Source of the DNA: Paraburkholderia rhizosphaerae
GTDB taxonomy: Bacteria > Pseudomonadota > Gammaproteobacteria > Burkholderiales > Burkholderiaceae
Assembly: GCF_004366595.1 (NCBI RefSeq)
Contig: NZ_SORE01000011.1
Span: forward strand, 180,804-244,803
DNA: 64,000 bases
Reading direction: 5' to 3'
In this document: one piece after another, positions 16,301-24,095 of the stretch
Numbering within the stretch: the stretch's first letter is position 1
Layout of the letters: each line of letters starts with the position of its first letter
The notes under the pieces: generated by a model
The model's database searches: none
What the model saw: only the letters and a program-made list of their open reading frames with translations
Told to the model about the DNA's origin: nothing
Made by a program: the position numbers and the translations under genes

Positions 16301-17575
16301 ATGGCCAGACAGGCATCCCAGCCGAGCGGCGATCAGGCCGCGATCGTCAAGGGCAAGTCGCCGCGCAACGCGCTCATTGGCGTGGGCTTCGTTGCGGCCG
16401 TGCTGATCGGAGGCATTGGCATCTACTACCAGATCAAGGCGAGCAACCAGGCGCAGGAGGAAGCGCGCCAGCACAAGAAAGACAAGGCTGCCGAGGCCGT
16501 CGACAGAACACCTACGACCGAAGACGTCGACAAGATAATTGCCGACCAGCAGGCCAGGGCGCGCCGCGAAGCAGCGGAGCGTGCGGCGTCTGCGCCTGAA
16601 GCCACGCGCGAGCGCGAGCGTGGGAAGCCAGGCCTCACGGTTGACAGCTTCATGCAGGACCAGCACACAAGTGAACTCGCAAGGAGCGCCGAGGCGGTCA
16701 ACGTCTATGCCTCGCCGATTTTCCCGGTGGGAATGCGGGTCAAGGAACCGGTGGTTGCGCAGAGCGCGCTACCACCCGGCATCCTCACGCCGCAGCAGAT
16801 GGCCGCCCAGCAGGCAGCCGCGCAACAGGCCGCACAGGGTTCATTCGGCGCGCAGGCGGCCGGTGCACTGGCCGCCCTCGGCCAGCCGGCGGCACGCTCA
16901 TCGACCACCCAGGAGCGCGATACCCGGTTCATGAAGGACGTGCAGGACCAGTCGGAGAATGGGCGCGATTTCGCGCGCACCGGGTTCGTCGGGCAGGCGC
17001 GCGGGTGCGTGCTTTCGCCGCCGCATCACATTCCCGTGCTGTCGATCGAGGGACTTAACTCCGACCGGCCCGGCACGGCGTCCCTGCTCGTTGAACAGGA
17101 TGTGTACGACAGCCTGCATGGGGACTGCCTGATGATCCCGAAGGGCTCAACGATCGTCGCGCCCTACAGCGCGGACATCCAGCCCGGCCAGGAGTCGATC
17201 CTCGTCGCGGCGACCGAGCTGCGCCTGCCCAATGGCAGGCATGTGCCGCTGTACGGCGGACAGGGTGCGGACGCAGATGGTACGGCGGGCTTCTCGGGTG
17301 ACGTCAACAACCATTTCTGGAAGATCTACGGCACCTCCTTCCTGACGGCGATCCTGCTTCACCGTTTCGACGGCGGCGATCAGGCGACGACGACCGGCCC
17401 GCTTGGCGTCACCCAGGTGGGCAGCACCGCAGGGCAGGTGGCGGGGAACACCGCGCAGGCGGTCCTCAACCGCTATCAGAACATCCCGCCGACGATCAGC
17501 GACGACCCGGCCGACCGCCACTTCATGATCAAGGTGAATCGCGATATCTACATGGAACCGTATCGCGATGACTAA
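16301..17575 (+). CDS. VirB10/TrbI-like channel scaffold
   Basis: The 424-residue protein has a membrane segment at about residues 24-43, a proline/glutamine/alanine-rich periplasmic linker, and a C-terminal TrbI domain. The C-terminal domain shows IEGLNSDRPG, LLVEQDVYDSLHGDCLMIPKGS and TSFLTAILL near the channel-forming helix. VirB10 spans both membranes and transmits energy state. It overlaps the next gene by eight bases. Confidence 0.85.
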   Translation: MARQASQPSGDQAAIVKGKSPRNALIGVGFVAAVLIGGIGIYYQIKASNQAQEEARQHKKDKAAEAVDRTPTTEDVDKIIADQQARARREAAERAASAPEATRERERGKPGLTVDSFMQDQHTSELARSAEAVNVYASPIFPVGMRVKEPVVAQSALPPGILTPQQMAAQQAAAQQAAQGSFGAQAAGALAALGQPAARSSTTQERDTRFMKDVQDQSENGRDFARTGFVGQARGCVLSPPHHIPVLSIEGLNSDRPGTASLLVEQDVYDSLHGDCLMIPKGSTIVAPYSADIQPGQESILVAATELRLPNGRHVPLYGGQGADADGTAGFSGDVNNHFWKIYGTSFLTAILLHRFDGGDQATTTGPLGVTQVGSTAGQVAGNTAQAVLNRYQNIPPTISDDPADRHFMIKVNRDIYMEPYRDD

Positions 17576-18371
17576 GCGCCTTCTATCGCTCCTGCTGTGT
17601 GCGGCCGCGACCGATGCTACCGCCGCAACCATTGCGCAGGTGATCAGCCCGACCCGCGTCGTGCTGGCTGGCGGGCAGGAACGCGAAGTCCTGCCGGTGA
17701 ACGGCACACCCGTCTATTACTGCGGCCTGAGCGCGTTCACGTCCTGGGCGGCGCCGCTCATCGGGCAGCACGTCGCCAGCACGGCGGACGCCGGCGTAAC
17801 GGTATCGATCGACGCACGCAACGTTTCGCTCGAGCGTCTGCTCATCGATAAAGGCTGGCTGCAGCCCGCCACGCTCGACGATGACGCGCAGGCGGCCATC
17901 ACGGAAGGGCGGGGCGGCTGGGCGTGCGCGAGCCCGACGACGCCATTCGAGCTGATGCGCACAAGCGTCGACGCGAAGGTCCTCGCGGGCATCGCGCTGA
18001 ACGAGTCGGGGCTGAACGGCCGCGCGTGGCCATGGACGCTCAACGTGGCGGGGCAGGGCTTTTTCTTCCGTTCGCGTCAGGATGCGTATGGCGCGATCCG
18101 CGCGCTGCTCGCACAGCATCGTTGCGACTTCGACGTCGGCCTCATGCAGGTCAACTGGTGCTATCACGCGCAGCGCTTTGCGTCGCCATGGGATGCCCTT
18201 GCGCCGGCGACCAACATCCATGTCGCGGAAGACATTCTCAACGAGAACTACAGCAAAACGCATTCGGTGGCGAAGGCGATCGCGTACTACCACAGCGCGA
18301 ACCCCGCGCCGGGCTCGGCCTACCTCGCGCGCTTCGTGCGCAACCTCAACCTTATCAACCACGGCTCATGA
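17568..18371 (+). CDS. Lytic transglycosylase (VirB1-like), SLT domain
   Basis: The 267-residue exported protein has an N-terminal signal sequence ending near TDATAA. Its C-terminal SLT domain shows catalytic Glu in LAGIALNESGLNG, plus DVGLMQVNWCYHAQRF. It opens peptidoglycan for assembly of the secretion/pilus apparatus. About 130 residues between the signal and SLT domain are unusual and unassigned. It overlaps the next gene (ATGA at 18368). Confidence 0.8.
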   Translation: MTKRLLSLLLCAAATDATAATIAQVISPTRVVLAGGQEREVLPVNGTPVYYCGLSAFTSWAAPLIGQHVASTADAGVTVSIDARNVSLERLLIDKGWLQPATLDDDAQAAITEGRGGWACASPTTPFELMRTSVDAKVLAGIALNESGLNGRAWPWTLNVAGQGFFFRSRQDAYGAIRALLAQHRCDFDVGLMQVNWCYHAQRFASPWDALAPATNIHVAEDILNENYSKTHSVAKAIAYYHSANPAPGSAYLARFVRNLNLINHGS

Positions 18372-19657
18372 AGCGCTTTGTCATGTACAAAACTACGGTG
18401 GCTGTAGCGCTCGCAGGCCTGCTCGCGACCGTGACGGTCAGTGCTGCCAACACCGATCCGTTCGATTTCGACTACGAGATTATCGGCGGCATCACCGAGC
18501 GCCCGGCACTGATCTTCAACGATGGCTCGAAGACTTACATCCAGCCGCGCGCGGGCCAGGTCATCACCGCGGATGGCGGTCACAGCGAAGGACCGTATGT
18601 CGTTGTCGACGGCACGCCCGATGCGATTACGTACCGCGTTGCGGGTCGCGAAGCGACAGCGCGCTGGAACCGTGCGAACACGTTCATCGGTTCTGCCGCA
18701 TCTCACCCCGCTAACGGCGCGGTGCAACCCGAAACGGTCTCGAACCGGCTCACGCTCATCGGCCCGCACGGAAAGCTCGACACCGCGCGCTCGCTGAACG
18801 CCACGCTGCCGGTCGCGGGAATCGTAAAGGCGCTTGTTCCGGCCGGATGGGGCGGAGCCGCGCAGAAGGACGTCGATCTGACGGGTACGAGCACCTTCGA
18901 AACCCGCGCCGGTGAAAACTGGATGCAGGCACTCGACCGGCTAATGGTGCAGATGGGGCTCTACGCCGATGTGGATTTTGATACGCATCGCGTGCGGCTG
19001 CATCGCGATCCGCCGACCGGGCCGGGCACCCCGGTGACGGTTGCGACAGAGACGGGCAAGCCGGCCGCCGCGACGGCTGAACCGGTCGCGCCGTCACAAC
19101 CTTCGATGCTCGCGCAGTACTTCGGTGCGCAGGCGATCCGCGATGCCGACGACGCCCATACGCAGATCCGCTTTGCGCAGAAGCTGGCGAAGAAACTGAC
19201 GTTCCGCACCCCCGAAGGCAAATCGCTGCATCCGGCATGGGATGACGCAGCGAACGTTGTCACGATTGATCGGGCCGACCGCTTCGATGTTTCCGACGGC
19301 ACGAACAGCGTGAACGTGATCCGCGCGGCAGGCACGGTCTATGACTTCGATCAGGCAAGCCCGGTGCACCTCGAAGCGGTGTTCGACAACGACGGGCAGA
19401 CGTATTTCAAGTTCGCGGAATCGGTCATTCACGCGACGGTATCGGATGTCCACCATCTCGGATCGGGCGAGCAGAAGGGCCGCTACTATCGGTTCAGGGG
19501 AACGGCCGACCAGTTCATCGTCTCCGCTGACGGCAACACGCTGAACGTAACGCGCCGGCACGATGTGAAATACACGGAACAGCCGGCCGCCGATACGGCA
19601 ACGGCAACCGCAACGGCAACCGCTACCGCTACCGCTACCGCAATGGTGAAGCCGTGA
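18368..19657 (+). CDS. VirB9-like/TcpQ-like composite periplasmic protein
   Basis: The start is ATG 18368, overlapping the previous stop. The 429-residue protein has a signal peptide (ends near TVSAANTD). Two segments resemble the VirB9 C-terminal domain: FDFDYEIIGG...PALIFNDGSKTYIQP at about residues 27-60, and VYDFDQASP...LEAVFDNDGQTYFKF near 325-360. Between them is GENWMQALDRLMVQMGLYADVDF, similar to TcpQ/PilL C-terminal domains that bind secretins. I read it as a connector between the T4SS-type core and the pilus secretin. The C-terminal tail is a run of Ala-Thr dipeptides. Confidence 0.6.
   Translation: MKRFVMYKTTVAVALAGLLATVTVSAANTDPFDFDYEIIGGITERPALIFNDGSKTYIQPRAGQVITADGGHSEGPYVVVDGTPDAITYRVAGREATARWNRANTFIGSAASHPANGAVQPETVSNRLTLIGPHGKLDTARSLNATLPVAGIVKALVPAGWGGAAQKDVDLTGTSTFETRAGENWMQALDRLMVQMGLYADVDFDTHRVRLHRDPPTGPGTPVTVATETGKPAAATAEPVAPSQPSMLAQYFGAQAIRDADDAHTQIRFAQKLAKKLTFRTPEGKSLHPAWDDAANVVTIDRADRFDVSDGTNSVNVIRAAGTVYDFDQASPVHLEAVFDNDGQTYFKFAESVIHATVSDVHHLGSGEQKGRYYRFRGTADQFIVSADGNTLNVTRRHDVKYTEQPAADTATATATATATATATAMVKP
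19593..19642 (+). repeat. Hexanucleotide repeat encoding Ala-Thr tail
   Basis: Short repeats of GCAACG/GCAACC and then ACCGCT encode alternating alanine and threonine at the end of the composite protein. Units of six bases keep the frame if copy number changes. Confidence 0.7.
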
Positions 19658-20079
19658 TGCGCACAATGTCACTCGGCGCCGCCACGGCACTTGTCATTGC
19701 CATGCCGTGTCGCGCGGATTGTCTCGACGATGCGGCTGCATTCCAGCACGTGAGCACTCAGCTGGTTCACGCGATCGCGCAGCACGAGTCGGGCATGCGC
19801 GCGAACGCCGTCAACGCGAACAGCAATGGCACCGAAGACATCGGGCTGATGCAGATCAACACGTCCTGGCTACCGACGCTCGCACGGTATGGCGTGCGCC
19901 GGGAGCACCTGTTCGACGCATGCGTGAACGCATACATCGGCACGTGGATCCTCGCGTCGAACATCAAACGGTTCGGACCGACCTGGAAGGCAGTGGGCGC
20001 ATACAACGCCGCATCCAGTTCGAAGCAGCTCGTGTATGCCAACGCCATCTATCGACGCCTGCAGCGGCAGGGGCACTAA
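19657..20079 (+). CDS. pilT: Small lytic transglycosylase (PilT of R64-type pili)
   Basis: The likely start is ATG 19657, one base shared with the preceding stop; GTG 19654 is possible. The 140-residue exported enzyme shows AIAQHESGM (catalytic Glu), GLMQINTSWLPTL and ACVNAYIGTWIL, the pattern of soluble SLT enzymes such as PilT and IpgF. It is the second transglycosylase in this operon, so one may serve the channel and the other the pilus. Confidence 0.8.
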   Translation: MRTMSLGAATALVIAMPCRADCLDDAAAFQHVSTQLVHAIAQHESGMRANAVNANSNGTEDIGLMQINTSWLPTLARYGVRREHLFDACVNAYIGTWILASNIKRFGPTWKAVGAYNAASSSKQLVYANAIYRRLQRQGH

Positions 20080-20082
20080 ACC

Positions 20083-20607
20083 ATGCAAACCACAACGATC
20101 ATGCAATCCCATCGCCGTATTCATGTACTGGCCGCACTCGCCATGCTGCTTGTTGCTCCCTGGAGTCACGCGGCGATCGAAGCAAAGGCCGCCGGCGGCG
20201 ACGGCTGGCAGTTGCTCTCGCAGGGTTCTGCCGCAGTGCCGTCCGCATCCCCGTCAGCAACCGCCACGTCGCTGCCTGCCGGGACGACTGGTACCTCACT
20301 CGCGGTCGCACCTGTCGTGCTGCCCGGTACGGCCTCATCGGCGACGTTCACGCTCACCATCACGCCGCAGGACATCAACCTGCGCAACGCGCTCGACCGG
20401 TGGCTGCAAACACAGGGCTGGCAGCTGGCCTGGAGCGTCGATAGTGATCTGCCGCTCGCGTTTAACGCCACCTTCACGGGCGATTTCACCTCGGTGCTCA
20501 CGCAGGCCATGAGAGCGACCAATCACATGAGCACGCCAACGCGCATCTGCCGCCATACCAATAACGTCATCCGCGTGATTGCCCGCGCGGCCAACTGCAA
20601 GGACTGA
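20083..20607 (+). CDS. pilL: PilL/TcpQ-domain pilus protein
   Basis: The 174-residue protein has a signal peptide (cleavage near SHAAIEA), an Ala/Ser/Thr-rich linker, and a C-terminal domain with LRNALDRWLQTQGWQLAWSVDSDLPL and FTSVLTQAMRA. This is the TcpQ C-terminal pattern of secretin-associated proteins in IncI thin-pilus systems. It ends two bases before pilN. Confidence 0.7.
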   Translation: MQTTTIMQSHRRIHVLAALAMLLVAPWSHAAIEAKAAGGDGWQLLSQGSAAVPSASPSATATSLPAGTTGTSLAVAPVVLPGTASSATFTLTITPQDINLRNALDRWLQTQGWQLAWSVDSDLPLAFNATFTGDFTSVLTQAMRATNHMSTPTRICRHTNNVIRVIARAANCKD

Positions 20608-20609
20608 CA

Positions 20610-22229
20610 ATGCGCATGCTTTTCCTGAAGACCGCGATCGCCGCGGCGGCCGTTACGATCATTGCGGGCTGCGCTGTGACGCAGGGTGACATCAACACTG
20701 TCTATGACGCGAGTCACCAGACCGCGACGGACGCGATGAACGCCGATCCGCGGCCGATCCCACTGGTTGAAGATGTGGACTCCGCGTTCCTCGGCGACCG
20801 TCAGGTGCCGGTCGCTTACGACGCATCGCTGCCAGCGATTTTCCGTGAGCGCGCGGTGACGATGCCGGCGAATGTCGGTATCAAACAGATTGCGACGCTC
20901 GTCTCGAACGCGACCGGCTACTCGGTTCACCTGAGCCCGGACGTCTTCGTGCCGCGCGAGTCGCTGGTGCCGCGCGAATCGGCCGGGGATGGCAAGACGA
21001 CCAGCTTTTCGGGCGGCGCGACACGCAACAACTACGAGGAGCCGGTCTTCACCCAGGCGTACACCGGCAAGGTGGGGTCGTACCTGCGTGACATGACCGA
21101 TAGCCTCGGGCTGGACTGGTCCTTCGACGGCGCGACCATCAACATCTCGCGCTTCGTGACGCGGATGTACCAGATCGCGGCGATTCCGGGCAAGGTCTCG
21201 GTGAAGTCCACCATGTCCAAGGGCATGAATACGTCGACTGGCAATCAGGCCAACGGTGGCGGGTCGACCAGTAGCGACACGGGTTCCTTCTCGGCGATCA
21301 CGTCGACAGGCCGCGACGGCGCCTTCGACCAGATCCAGTCGATTACTGACGAGCTCAACCGGCTGCGCTCGCCGATGGGCCGCGTAGTCGTGAACCCGCA
21401 GAGCCGCCTCGTCGTTGTCTACGACACAAAGGAAGCGGCCGACCGGATGGGCCAGCTGCTCACGCGTGAGAACGCGATCTCGACGCGTCAGGTGTCGATC
21501 CGTGTGCGCACGTTGCAGCTGCAGCTGAACAACGGCAGTCAGGCCGGGGTGAACGCGGATGTCGTATTCAATGCCATCCAGGGTGGTCTCGCGAAGTATG
21601 CGGTGAGCTTCACCTCGCCGACCTCGCTGTCGTCGGGTGGCGGTACCGTTGGCCTTTCGGTGCTCAAGCCCAATACGCCTTTCTCCGGTACGAACGCGGT
21701 GATCAACGCGCTCAACCTGTATGGCAAGACGATCACCGACACCACGCAGACGAAGCTCACGCTCAACGGGCTCCCTGTTTCGGTAGCGTCCTTCCAGAGC
21801 GACGACTATCTGCGCTCGACCACGCCATCGGTGGGCAGCATCAGCGGCACTTCAGGCGGTGTGCCTGGACTGACACCGGGCACCGTGACGACGGGTGACT
21901 TCGTGAACATCCTGCCGTCGGTCAACGATCACAACCAGATCGTGCTGGCGTACTGGGCCGACAGTTCGAAACTGAACGGACCATTCACGTCGGCAACCGT
22001 TGGCTCCGGCCAGACGCTGCAGCAGATCCAGCTCGCGCACACGATTGGCAGCAAGAACGACCAGACGATCGCGCTCTCGGACGGGCAGACGATCGTGCTG
22101 TACGGCACGGTGACCGATCAGTCCGACAGCACGACCAACGGTGGTATTGCCGGTATCACGGGCACGTGGAACAAGTCACAGATGTTCCAGGTGATCATGC
22201 TCACGGCCAGCGTTGTTCCTTCGATGTGA
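20610..22229 (+). CDS. pilN: PilN-type lipoprotein secretin
   Basis: The 539-residue product has a lipobox IIAGC with Cys21. Residues about 80-190 form N-domains with LVSNATGYSVHLSPDVF. The C-terminal secretin domain contains VSIRVRTLQLQLNN, VASFQSDDYL and the TPGTVTTGDFVNILPSVNDHNQIVL region. It forms the outer-membrane ring through which the thin pilus leaves. A Ser/Gly-rich loop at about 205-230 separates the domains. Confidence 0.88.
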   Translation: MRMLFLKTAIAAAAVTIIAGCAVTQGDINTVYDASHQTATDAMNADPRPIPLVEDVDSAFLGDRQVPVAYDASLPAIFRERAVTMPANVGIKQIATLVSNATGYSVHLSPDVFVPRESLVPRESAGDGKTTSFSGGATRNNYEEPVFTQAYTGKVGSYLRDMTDSLGLDWSFDGATINISRFVTRMYQIAAIPGKVSVKSTMSKGMNTSTGNQANGGGSTSSDTGSFSAITSTGRDGAFDQIQSITDELNRLRSPMGRVVVNPQSRLVVVYDTKEAADRMGQLLTRENAISTRQVSIRVRTLQLQLNNGSQAGVNADVVFNAIQGGLAKYAVSFTSPTSLSSGGGTVGLSVLKPNTPFSGTNAVINALNLYGKTITDTTQTKLTLNGLPVSVASFQSDDYLRSTTPSVGSISGTSGGVPGLTPGTVTTGDFVNILPSVNDHNQIVLAYWADSSKLNGPFTSATVGSGQTLQQIQLAHTIGSKNDQTIALSDGQTIVLYGTVTDQSDSTTNGGIAGITGTWNKSQMFQVIMLTASVVPSM

Positions 22230-22237
22230 GCGTGACC

Positions 22238-23536
22238 ATGCACATCACCGAACCACTGCCGGGTGACAGGCGCGCGCGTCTGGCCTTTGGTCTCGACTGG
22301 CGCGCGTATCCGGTCAAGGGCGGTCGCGCCGAGCGCCGGCGCTACGCCGATGACTTTGGCGCGACGCACTACGTCGAATACAGGGTTGGCGAGGAACTGA
22401 TCGGCGGCTTTGCGACGCCGGACACGGGGGACGTGCAGGGCGCGCGTCTGTATTCGGGCGCTGCGCGCATTGCCCTGCACGCGCGCGTGAAGTCGAAGAT
22501 CGCCGCGCTCGTGTTGCTGCAGGACGGCGAGAAGGTACATCTCGTGTTCGTGGTGCGTGGCGCGGTGCGTCACGACGAGGTGCTGACACTCGAGGCGGCG
22601 AACACGCGGCGCTTCGATATCGAGCAGGAATGCCTGCGCCTGAACCTCGCCCTCACGACACTGGGCGCAGGCCAGTCGATTGGCGACGTCGACGAGGCGT
22701 TCAACGCCGCGGCGCTGCTCGCCGAGCGCAAGTGCGGGCGGATCGAAAAGCTGCCGATGCACGTACCGGCCGCGGTACCGCTCATCGTCATCGTTGCGAC
22801 GCTCGTCTTTGGCGTCAGCAAGGTCATGGACGCCTTTGCACCGCCGCCACCGCCGCCGAAGCGCGAACCGACATTGCAGGAGCGGTACGCGAAAGTCGTC
22901 ACCCAGACGTTCGCGCATCCTGAGCCGCGCGCATCGGCGCTTGCGCCAATGCTGCTCACGCAGTTCGGCCCGGCCGAAACGGTGCTCAAGGGATGGCTGT
23001 TTGACAGGGCCGAGTGCGGTGCCGTCGGGCATTGCGTGATCACGTTCCGTCGCGAAGGCGGCAACTTCGACGACTTCAACCTTGCCGCGCCGGCCTCGAT
23101 GCGGCCGCTACGTTTTGATGCGGATGCCCGTCATCTGAGCGCGCAGGGGCCAGCAGTACCTGCCGTTGCGACCGTATCGGCCAAAGACGTGAAGGACTGG
23201 CCCAGCGAGCAGGCGCTGATCGACATGGTCCAGACGCCGCCGCAACGGCTGTCGGTCAAGCCGTACGAGATCGACAGCTACGGGTACTCGGTCAAGCTCG
23301 ACCCGGCGAAGCCGCTACTCGCGGCGCCACCGGCGCTCGCGCGCGCCGCGAAGGGAAAGCCGATACCGATGATCCGGCAGGGCACGTGGAAGGCCGAGGG
23401 CTTCCGGTGGCAGGCCCCGCTCCTTGCGCGGCTACCCGCGAGCATGACGCTCGAGAGCCTGACGGTCGAGCTATGGCTGAAGGATCAGGTGGGCATTCAT
23501 TTCACTGCGAAGGGCAAATACTATGTTCCGGACTAA
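22238..23536 (+). CDS. pilO: PilO-like pilus assembly protein
   Basis: The start is ATG 22238, with GTG 22232 two codons earlier. The 432-residue protein has a cytoplasmic first half, one membrane segment at about residues 182-200 (AVPLIVIVATLVFGVSKVM), a proline run, and a periplasmic second half. This matches the bitopic PilO of IncI1 pili. It overlaps pilP by 14 bases. Confidence 0.72.
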   Translation: MHITEPLPGDRRARLAFGLDWRAYPVKGGRAERRRYADDFGATHYVEYRVGEELIGGFATPDTGDVQGARLYSGAARIALHARVKSKIAALVLLQDGEKVHLVFVVRGAVRHDEVLTLEAANTRRFDIEQECLRLNLALTTLGAGQSIGDVDEAFNAAALLAERKCGRIEKLPMHVPAAVPLIVIVATLVFGVSKVMDAFAPPPPPPKREPTLQERYAKVVTQTFAHPEPRASALAPMLLTQFGPAETVLKGWLFDRAECGAVGHCVITFRREGGNFDDFNLAAPASMRPLRFDADARHLSAQGPAVPAVATVSAKDVKDWPSEQALIDMVQTPPQRLSVKPYEIDSYGYSVKLDPAKPLLAAPPALARAAKGKPIPMIRQGTWKAEGFRWQAPLLARLPASMTLESLTVELWLKDQVGIHFTAKGKYYVPD

Positions 23537-24092
23537 ACGGCTTCTCATGTGCGCGGCGCTGCTGGCGAGCGCCGCGGCGTATGCCGACTCCTCCACCCCG
23601 CACCTGTCGATCGACGATATCGACCAGCTGGCGCGCGACAAGGTCGTGCGCCAACTCAAGGGCGGGGATCAGCCTGTGTCTCCTTCGCAGGCGGCGATGA
23701 CACCTCCTGCTGCACCGCCCAAGCCGGAACCCGCCGCTGTTCCCGCTCCCGTGCGCGTTGAAGAGCGCGTTGAACCGGTCCGCTTCGTTGGCGCGTTCGG
23801 TGATTCAACCGGCTCGAACGTCCTCTACGAATACCGCGGGGCCGTCTACCCGGCACATGTCGGCGCGAAGCTGCTCAACGGCTGGAGCGTAAAGAAGGTC
23901 GACGGCTATCAGGTGAGCGTATCGAACGGCAAACGCACATGGACGGAACCCATCACGGGCGGTTCGCCGCAGCGCGATCCGGCTCCTGCGGTTTCGGGTG
24001 GCGGGCCGCTGCGTTCCCTCGCGGAACTCGGTGCGCCTTTGCCACCCGGCATGATGCCCGGGGCGGTCGGCGGTAGTCCTTTTGGGAGATAA
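23523..24092 (+). CDS. pilP: PilP-like pilus assembly protein
   Basis: This 189-residue exported protein has a signal peptide ending near AAYADS. A helical stretch LSIDDIDQLARDKVVRQL is followed by a proline linker and a short beta domain, VLYEYRGAVYPAHVGAKLLNGWSVKKVDGY, similar to the PilP family that joins the secretin to the inner-membrane platform. It ends with a Gly/Pro-rich tail. Confidence 0.72.
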   Translation: MFRTKRLLMCAALLASAAAYADSSTPHLSIDDIDQLARDKVVRQLKGGDQPVSPSQAAMTPPAAPPKPEPAAVPAPVRVEERVEPVRFVGAFGDSTGSNVLYEYRGAVYPAHVGAKLLNGWSVKKVDGYQVSVSNGKRTWTEPITGGSPQRDPAPAVSGGGPLRSLAELGAPLPPGMMPGAVGGSPFGR

Positions 24093-24095
24093 CAC

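Noticed and set aside
19593..19642. Phase-variable repeat in the composite protein
   Set aside because: Repeat units are six bases and keep the frame, so copy changes alter only the tail length.
22118..23032. Long minus-strand open frame opposite pilN/pilO
   Set aside because: Antisense shadow of the PilO-like gene, which has coherent domains and operon spacing.
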